From Actinospica robiniae DSM 44927 (lineage in GTDB: Bacteria > Actinomycetota > Actinomycetes > Streptomycetales > Catenulisporaceae): DNA of 64,000 nucleotides. A program made the translations under genes and the position numbers. Shown here piece after piece: positions 58,721-64,000 of the stretch. Each line of letters begins with the position of its first letter. Position 1 is the first letter of the stretch. Under the pieces are notes generated by a model. It did no database searches. It was not told where the DNA came from and saw nothing but the letters and a program-made list of their open reading frames with translations. The DNA is taken from assembly GCF_000504285.1 (NCBI RefSeq), contig NZ_KI632511.1, positions 3,097,372 to 3,161,371 on the forward strand, in the 5' to 3' direction.

Positions 58721-59755
58721 GTGAAGCGCATCGGTTTTCTCTCGTTCGGGCACTGGTCGGATGGGCCGGGATCGCAGGTGCGATCTGCCGCGGACAGCCT
58801 GCTGCAGTCGGTCGAGCTCGCGGAGGCGGCCGAGGAGCTGGGCGCGGACGGCGCCTACTTCCGAGTGCACCACTTCGCCAACCAGCTCGGCTCGCCGTTC
58901 CCGCTGCTCGCGGCGATCGGCGCGCGGACCTCGCGGATCGAGATCGGCACCGCCGTCATCGACATGCGTTACGAGAATCCGCTGTACATGGCGGAGGACG
59001 CGGGCGCCGCCGACCTCCTCGCGGGCGGGCGACTGCAGCTCGGCATCAGCCGGGGATCACCCGAACAGGTGATCGACGGCTGGCGCTACTTCGGCTACCA
59101 GCCGGCGGAGGGCCAGGACGAAGCGGACATGGCCCGCGAGCACGCGCGGGTCTTCCTCGACGTACTTGGAGGCCAGGGCTTCGCCAAGCCGAACCCGCGG
59201 CCGATGTTCCCGAACCCGCCGGGGCTGCTGCGGGTCGAGCCGCACTCCGCGGGCCTGCGGGAGCGCATCTGGTGGGGCGCCGCGTCCCGCGCGACTGCGC
59301 AGTGGGCAGCCGAGCAGGGGATGAACCTGCAGAGCTCCACGCTGGTCGCGAACGACTCGGCGAGCGGCCACGGAACGCCGTTCCACGTCACCCAGGCCGA
59401 GCACATCCAGGCCTTCCGGGACGCCTGGGCCGCGGCCGGCCACGAACGCGAGCCGCGGGTGAGCGTGAGCCGCAGCATCTTCCCGCTGCTCGACGCCCAG
59501 GACCGGATGTACTTCGGCGGGCGAGGCGAGGACGAGGACCAGGTCGGCTACATCGACCCGCAGACCCAGGCGATCTTCGGCCGCAGCTACGCGGCCGAGC
59601 CGGACAAGCTGGTCGAGCAGCTGCGCCGGGATGAGGCTGTCGCGGCCGCCGACACGCTGCTGCTGACCGTCCCGAACCAGCTCGGCGTCGCGTACAACGC
59701 CCACGTCATCGACGGGATCCTGCAGCACGTCGCGCCGGCGCTGGGATGGCGGTGA
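58721..59755 (+). CDS. Luciferase-like (LLM) flavin-dependent oxidoreductase
   Basis: 344 residues from GTG 58721. Starts MKRIGFLSFGHW, with AEAAEELGADGAYFRVHHF, GTAVIDMRYENPLYMAEDAGAAD (in outline) and QLGISRGSPEQ typical of bacterial luciferase-type TIM barrels. Uses FMNH2 or F420H2, which cannot be told apart here. Intergenic gap of 91 bp to the GNAT gene. Confidence 0.87.
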   Translation: MKRIGFLSFGHWSDGPGSQVRSAADSLLQSVELAEAAEELGADGAYFRVHHFANQLGSPFPLLAAIGARTSRIEIGTAVIDMRYENPLYMAEDAGAADLLAGGRLQLGISRGSPEQVIDGWRYFGYQPAEGQDEADMAREHARVFLDVLGGQGFAKPNPRPMFPNPPGLLRVEPHSAGLRERIWWGAASRATAQWAAEQGMNLQSSTLVANDSASGHGTPFHVTQAEHIQAFRDAWAAAGHEREPRVSVSRSIFPLLDAQDRMYFGGRGEDEDQVGYIDPQTQAIFGRSYAAEPDKLVEQLRRDEAVAAADTLLLTVPNQLGVAYNAHVIDGILQHVAPALGWR

Positions 59756-59770
59756 GCGCGCCGGGCGCAG

Positions 59771-59776
59771 TATAGT
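59771..59776 (+). promoter_or_regulatory. -10 hexamer of a possibly leaderless gene
   Basis: TATAGT ends 9 bp before the ATG at 59786, and no Shine-Dalgarno lies between them. The transcript would begin at or within a few bases of the ATG. Confidence 0.45.
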
Positions 59777-59785
59777 CGAGCCCTG

Positions 59786-60406
59786 ATGTACGCTGAAACC
59801 ATGATGCATCAGGATGATCCCGAGTGGGAACGACGGCGGGAGATGCTCAGGGCCCTGACGGAGGCGTATCCGGGCCCGATCGCCTGCGCGGCCGCGGTCC
59901 CGCCGGGAACCACAGTTTCGTGGGGAAACCAGCACGAGAACGACCTGCCTTACAGCGCGCAGGCGCGGTATCGGGACGCCGAGCGCGGCACTTGGCTTCA
60001 GGTGCGCACCGTGCGTCCGCCGGCCGATCCGCCGCCGGTCATCCTCACGGTGGAGAGCACGATGGTGACCCTTCTCAACTTCCGCACGACTCGGGAGAAC
60101 GAGCGCGACCGCGGCGGCCCCCGTCGGCCGACGCCCAGCCGGGACGAGTCCCGCACTCGCACGTTCGCGGCCCGCGAAGAGGACGAGCGGACACCCGAAC
60201 GTGCGAGCGAGGTCATCGTGGACGGCATGCCGATCCCGGCCCGGCGCAAGGACTTCCCCGACTGCGCGGTACTCCATTTCGACTGGACGGACGGCACCCA
60301 CGTCTGGTGCGCCGGGGCCGCGGAGGCGATCGACGCTCTCGCGCTGCGGTCCGAGGACCGCATGCCCCATCACGGCCCCGATCGCCGGCCGCCTCAGTCG
60401 ACCTGA
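59786..60406 (+). CDS. Hypothetical cytosolic protein
   Basis: 206 residues; ATG at 59801 or 59804 may be used instead. Recognisable parts: TVSWGNQHENDLPYSAQARYRDAERGTWLQVRT, a disordered charged stretch (about 100-140), then ASEVIVDGMPIPARRKDFPDCAVLHFDWTDGTHVWCAGA. No family recognised. Converges with the membrane protein at 60414 with a gap of 7 bp. Confidence 0.6.
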   Translation: MYAETMMHQDDPEWERRREMLRALTEAYPGPIACAAAVPPGTTVSWGNQHENDLPYSAQARYRDAERGTWLQVRTVRPPADPPPVILTVESTMVTLLNFRTTRENERDRGGPRRPTPSRDESRTRTFAAREEDERTPERASEVIVDGMPIPARRKDFPDCAVLHFDWTDGTHVWCAGAAEAIDALALRSEDRMPHHGPDRRPPQST

Positions 60407-60413
60407 AAGAGCA

Positions 60414-61304
60414 TCACTTGGTACCGATTTGCACCGGAGTGGCGCCTGCCGGGGCAGTGACGTGCACCGGAACGCCGTACTGCGAGAAGGTGATGGAGAC
60501 GTCCGAGACACCCACGACCGTGGGCGGCTTCGGCGTGGCCAAGGCCTTGATGGTGAAATCGACGGCGTGGACGTGTCCGTCGGCCACGCCCACGGTGGCG
60601 GTACCGGTCGCGGTGTAGCCGAGGAACGTGCCAGCGGACGTGGACTGCGCCTTACGCGTGATGGTGAACTTCCACGTGTCGACCTCACCGGACCCGGTGC
60701 CGCTGCGCCCCACATGGGTCGCCTGGCCGTCCGCTTCCAGCTGCTTGAGGACGGCCGCCGGGTCGGCGGTCAGGCCCGCGAGGGCGTTGTTCGAGTCGTC
60801 GCCGCACGGCATGACCAGCCACTGCGCGCCGGCGACGGGCTGGGAGTAGCAGGTGTCGCCGATCCGGATCGTCTGCCCGTCCGTGGTCGACTTGACGTAG
60901 CCGTCGCCGGTGGACGGGTCGGAGGCGCCCTCACTGGACGCCCTGCGCACCTCCCCGCCGTCGGCCTTGGGCACGGTGGACTTGACGGCCACCGAGAAGT
61001 GGAACGGACTGGCGTCGGTGCGCTCGGCCGCGAGCGAGAGTGAGATCGGTCCGGTCGGGGCGGCCTGGCTGCCGGAGGGCGCGCCGGCTGCGGCGGAGTG
61101 CGCGGCGCCGTACCCGGGGGCGGTCGCCGCGAACACGGCGACTGCGCCGATCCCCGCCACGGCGGCCGTGCCGGCGAGCGCCGCGCGGGTGCGCCGGTTG
61201 CGGTGTCCCCGGCCGAGCAGGGTGCTGACGGGCGGGGCGCCGGGGGTGACGCGGTCGGCCAGCTCGTGCAGGCCCGCGGTCAGTGCTTCGTCCCGGTCTG
61301 TCAT
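60414..61304 (-). CDS. Membrane protein coupled to an ECF sigma factor
   Basis: 296 residues from ATG 61304, which overlaps the sigma stop as ATGA and has GAGGAG 6 nt upstream. Cytoplasmic segment of about 38 residues, one TM helix (about 40-62, ALAGTAAVAGIGAVAVFAA), then a ~230-residue extracytoplasmic domain with a Cys pair (IGDTCYSQPVAGAQWLVMPCGDD). The extracellular domain resembles lipoprotein-like LppX/LprG-type folds but not closely. It probably modulates the coupled sigma factor. Confidence 0.75.
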   Translation of the reverse strand: MTDRDEALTAGLHELADRVTPGAPPVSTLLGRGHRNRRTRAALAGTAAVAGIGAVAVFAATAPGYGAAHSAAAGAPSGSQAAPTGPISLSLAAERTDASPFHFSVAVKSTVPKADGGEVRRASSEGASDPSTGDGYVKSTTDGQTIRIGDTCYSQPVAGAQWLVMPCGDDSNNALAGLTADPAAVLKQLEADGQATHVGRSGTGSGEVDTWKFTITRKAQSTSAGTFLGYTATGTATVGVADGHVHAVDFTIKALATPKPPTVVGVSDVSITFSQYGVPVHVTAPAGATPVQIGTK

Positions 61305-61843
61305 ATCAGGCTCCTCATCTTGTCGTCTTCGTCGAAGGCAGGGCTCAGGTGCCGGCGCAGCGCGGCCAGGGCTTTCGCGTTCTGGCTCTTGACTGTGCCG
61401 ACCGAGCAGCCGAGCACCGCGGCGACCTGCTTCTCGCTCAGGTCCTCGAAGTGCCGCAGCACGGCGACGGCGCGCTGCCCGGCCGACAGGAGCATCAGTG
61501 CCCTGCGAAGTTCCTCGGCGCCCTCCCGCTCCCCCGGCCAAAGCTCGGGGGTCGCGGGCAGGCCGCGGCCCGCGGCCGCGTCCCCGGTCTCGGGCGGGGC
61601 GTCCACCAGGTGTTCCCGGCGCGTCCGGCGCCACCGGCTGACGTTGCCGTTGGCCAGCATCCGCCGGACATAGGCGTTCGGGTCGCCGATCACGGACAGC
61701 CGCCGCCAGCGCGCGTAGAGCTTGACCAGCGTGTCCTGGACGAGCTCTTCGGCCGCGTGTTCACTGCCGGTGAGCAGATAGGCCAATCTGAGATAGCGAT
61801 CCCAGTTCGCCGCGACGAATGCCGCGTACTCGGTGTCGGTCAT
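61301..61843 (-). CDS. SigE-family ECF RNA polymerase sigma factor (second copy)
   Basis: 180 residues from ATG 61843. Region 2: FVAANWDRYLRLAYLLTGSEHAAEELVQDTLVKLYARW (in outline, about 10-48); region 4: RALMLLSAGQRAVAVLRHFEDLSEKQVAAVLGCSVGTVKSQNAKALAALR (in outline, about 115-165). Same subgroup and size as 3360-3878, same overlapping arrangement with a single-TM membrane protein. Confidence 0.9.
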   Translation of the reverse strand: MTDTEYAAFVAANWDRYLRLAYLLTGSEHAAEELVQDTLVKLYARWRRLSVIGDPNAYVRRMLANGNVSRWRRTRREHLVDAPPETGDAAAGRGLPATPELWPGEREGAEELRRALMLLSAGQRAVAVLRHFEDLSEKQVAAVLGCSVGTVKSQNAKALAALRRHLSPAFDEDDKMRSLI

Positions 61844-61920
61844 GCACCTCACACGCCGAACCGTGCGGAAAGGTTGTCGCCCGCGGGAAAGAGAATTTCG
61901 AGCCCTGCTTCGAAGACGGT

Positions 61921-62442
61921 CTAGAGGTCGTGCGGCGTCACGAAGTGCACAAGACGAGCGGACCCGGCGGCGAGCTGGTCCCAGCGGCCGGACCATGCGA
62001 ACACTGCGACCGAGGCGGTGGGGAACTTCTCCCGCAGGTGGTCGTTCTCGCGGCCCGCGACCTCGCCGGAGAGCGTGAGGGCGAGAATCTCGAGGCCGGG
62101 GTTGTGTCCGATCACGAGCGTCGTCCCCGCCTCGGCCGGAGCGCTCGCGATCACGTCCAGCAGCTCGAGCGCGGTGGCGCCGTAGACGCGCGGTTCGAAC
62201 GTGGTCGGCGGAGTTCCGGCGAGCTCGCCCTTCACCAGCTCCCAGGTCTGGCGCGTCCGCAACGCGGTGGAGCAGAGCACGTGGTCGGGCCGGAAGCCCG
62301 CCTCGCGCAGCCAGCGGCCCATCGCGGGCGCGTCGCGGCGGCCGCGGTCGGCCAGCGGACGCTCGTGGTCGGGGACATCCGCGGGCCAATCGGACTTGGC
62401 GTGCCGCAGCAGTACCAGCGTCCTGTTTTTCGTCTCGCTCAC
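61921..62442 (-). CDS. SixA-like histidine phosphatase
   Basis: 173 residues from GTG 62442; TTG 62463 or GTG 62460 would extend it slightly. RHG motif LVLLRHAKSDW near the N-terminus and the second catalytic His in LVIGHNPGLE (about 115) define the branch 1 histidine-phosphatase fold, SixA subgroup. Acts on phosphohistidine or small phosphate esters in the cytosol. Confidence 0.87.
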   Translation of the reverse strand: MSETKNRTLVLLRHAKSDWPADVPDHERPLADRGRRDAPAMGRWLREAGFRPDHVLCSTALRTRQTWELVKGELAGTPPTTFEPRVYGATALELLDVIASAPAEAGTTLVIGHNPGLEILALTLSGEVAGRENDHLREKFPTASVAVFAWSGRWDQLAAGSARLVHFVTPHDL

Positions 62443-62463
62443 ACTCCCAGTGTGGCGCACCAA

Positions 62464-62497
62464 GCAGTGCCGGAGCCCGAGCGGGCCCCGGCACTGC
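62464..62497 (-). terminator. Terminator-like hairpin of the final MFS gene
   Basis: Perfect 10-bp arms GCAGTGCCGG (62464-62473) and CCGGCACTGC (62488-62497) with an inner GCCC/GGGC stem, 22 bp after the MFS stop codon. Confidence 0.65.
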
Positions 62498-62519
62498 GTG
62501 TCCGGCGGGTGCGGACCGG

Positions 62520-64000
62520 TCAGATCAGCGCCGGCTGCTGCCGCGGCGCGTCGTCGTGCGCCGCGTCGAGCGCCGCCTCACCGGATTCGGCGCCGTGGTC
62601 GCCCTGCTGGCCGTGCCGCGGGAGCAGGAACGCCAGCAGGAAGGACAGGGCGGTCAGGCCGAGCGAGATCTCGCCGATCAGCTTCGCCGCGTGCACGGCG
62701 GGTGCAGCCGCCGACCCGGCATGCGCGCCGAAGGCGTTGAAGAACACGGTGCCGAGCACCGCGACGCCGAGCGCGGCGCCGAACTGCTGGACGCACTCGA
62801 GCACGCCGGAGGCCGAACCGAGCTGGTCCATCCGCACCTCGCCCACCACCAGGTCGAAGAGCGGGACGAAGATCGCGCCCATGCCGAGACCGTAGACGGC
62901 CAGCGGTGCGGTCATGTCCCAGCCGGTCACGCCCGCGCCGGCCGAGCCGAGCACCAGCAGGAAGCCGACCGTGGCCACACCCATCACGCCCAGCCCGAGG
63001 TGCAGGATGCGCCGGCCCAGCTTCAGCCCGATCGTGCTGCTGAGCGCCGAGCCGACGAACGCGCCGCAGGCCATGGACAGGGCGGTGAGGCTGGCGTGCA
63101 TCGGGCTGTAGCCGAGGCCGAGCTGCAGGAACAGCCCGAAGCTGAGGGAGAAGCCGACGACCACGCCGAAGAACGCGAGGATGAAGGCCAGACCCGAGGT
63201 GTAGGAGCGGTTGCGGAACACGCCGAGGTCGATCAGCGGGGTGCCGCCGCCCTTGCCGAGCAGCCGCTGGCGCAGCACGAAGCAGGCGAACACCGGCACG
63301 CTCGCGCCCATCATCAGGAAGGACCAGGCGGGCCAGCCCGACTCGCGGCCCTGGATCAGCGGGTAGATCAGCAGGGTCATCGCGCCGCCGCCGAGCACCG
63401 TGCCGACCAGGTCCAGCCGGGAGCCGCGGGCCGAGGGCGCCGTGTCGGGCAGCACGCGCCGGCCGACCAGCAGGGTGTAGCCGCCCAGCAGGAGGTTGAT
63501 GAGGAAGATCGCGCGCCAGCCGGTACCGAGCAGGTTCGCGTCGAGCAGGACGCCGGCCAGCACCGGGCCGAGGATCGTGGACAGTCCGATCGCCGGGCCG
63601 AAGATCCCGAACGCCTTGGTCAGCTCCGGCCCCGGGAACAGCTCCCTGAGCAGGCCGAAGGTCTGCGGCACCATCATCGCCGCGGCCAGCCCCTGCACCG
63701 CCCGGAACCCGATCAGCGAGGCCGGAGACCAGGCGAAGGCGCAGGCCACCGAGACCGCGGTGAAGGCGACCGAGGAACCGAGCAGCATCCGGCGCCGCCC
63801 CACCACGTCGCCGAGGCGGCCGCCGAGGAGCAGCCCGGAGGCCAGCGCGAGGGTGTAGGCGGCGGTGAACCACTGCAGGGTGGCGGTGCCGCCGCCGAGC
63901 GAACGGTGGATCTCCGGGCCGGCGATGTTGAGCACGGTCGCGTCGAGCAGGTCCATGAGCGTGGCGGCCAGGATCGCGCTCAGCCCGAGCCACTTGCGGT
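62520..64000 (-). CDS. MFS multidrug exporter, DHA2 type, N-terminus beyond window
   Basis: At least 493 residues; the frame is open through the right edge (RKWLGLSAILAATLMDLLDATVLNIAG). LGDVVGRRRMLLG in loop 2-3 and AAMMVPQTFGLLRELFPGPELTKAFG match DHA2 proteins with 14 helices. An Ala/Asp-rich tail ends it. Similar in type to 47124-48602. Substrate unknown. Confidence 0.88.
   Translation of the reverse strand, partial: RKWLGLSAILAATLMDLLDATVLNIAGPEIHRSLGGGTATLQWFTAAYTLALASGLLLGGRLGDVVGRRRMLLGSSVAFTAVSVACAFAWSPASLIGFRAVQGLAAAMMVPQTFGLLRELFPGPELTKAFGIFGPAIGLSTILGPVLAGVLLDANLLGTGWRAIFLINLLLGGYTLLVGRRVLPDTAPSARGSRLDLVGTVLGGGAMTLLIYPLIQGRESGWPAWSFLMMGASVPVFACFVLRQRLLGKGGGTPLIDLGVFRNRSYTSGLAFILAFFGVVVGFSLSFGLFLQLGLGYSPMHASLTALSMACGAFVGSALSSTIGLKLGRRILHLGLGVMGVATVGFLLVLGSAGAGVTGWDMTAPLAVYGLGMGAIFVPLFDLVVGEVRMDQLGSASGVLECVQQFGAALGVAVLGTVFFNAFGAHAGSAAAPAVHAAKLIGEISLGLTALSFLLAFLLPRHGQQGDHGAESGEAALDAAHDDAPRQQPALI

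Overview
This is a very GC-rich window with the codon bias, dense sigma-factor content and large secreted glycoside hydrolases typical of a soil actinomycete. A member of the Catenulisporales or Streptomycetales would fit, but no rRNA or single-lineage marker is present, so the genus is not resolved. I saw no rRNA, tRNA or CRISPR array. Two genes run off the ends: a SARP/AfsR-type regulator at 1-1811 and an MFS transporter at 62520-64000.

Layout. 1-3878: SARP regulator, aminoglycoside-phosphotransferase-like protein, and a SigE-family ECF sigma factor translationally coupled to a membrane protein with a SecDF-P1-head-like domain. 3941-10916: an endoglycoceramidase-like GH5 enzyme with a polytopic membrane N-terminus and a very large secreted CBM6-CBM6-discoidin-GH3 protein with a LacI-type operator upstream. 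11167-15550: small membrane protein, MFS exporter with a DasR-like box at its start codon, PF04672 methyltransferase and TIM44-like secreted/membrane protein. 15551-20258: a repeat- and IS-rich intergenic locus. 20259-23028: FUSC-family transporter divergent from a MarR regulator. 23134-28760: a lipid-modification operon (FAD oxidoreductase, DUF1365 fused to a cyclopropane synthase-like methyltransferase, DUF1295) facing an rskA-sigK pair, the same gene set as the mycobacterial sigK locus. 28984-33480: degenerate or variant enzymes (TrpC-like, PNPOx remnant, MoeA, M48-like) and a cysteine-free ribosomal protein S4 plus DUF2470 behind an iron box. 33575-43982: ordinary oxidoreductases, hydrolases, methyltransferases, AraC regulator, PhoU with a PHS-type transporter, HAD hydrolase, an unusual sigma2-TM-secreted-domain protein and a transglutaminase. 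43990-51068: Tat-exported GH127 with six ricin-type repeats, DHA2 exporter divergent from a TIGR02960-type sigma factor, M20 peptidase. 51069-54107: a second repeat locus with an IS110. 54108-64000: secreted propeller-like protein, LuxR-type LAL regulator, GNAT, luciferase-like oxidoreductase, a second coupled sigma/membrane-protein pair, SixA-like phosphatase and a truncated MFS.

The most interesting structure is not a gene. The two intergenic loci at 15551-20258 and 51069-54107 have the same non-coding architecture once three insertion sequences are subtracted: C - A - B - D - B' - A' - C', about 1.5 kb each. C is about 250 bp starting within a few bases of a flanking stop codon, A is a 150-bp long-arm hairpin, B is a run of degenerate ~82-bp repeats, and D is a conserved core that shows an out-of-frame indel between copies. 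Both lie between convergent genes. Two IS110 elements inserted at the feet of A hairpins and an IS701-like element inserted inside another A arm with a clean 5-bp duplication. I propose this as an undescribed palindromic repeat element of this genome.

Regulatory themes: five sigma-type genes in 64 kb, three of them in overlapping pairs with membrane partners, and several carbohydrate-utilisation genes with LacI/DasR-like palindromes in their promoters.
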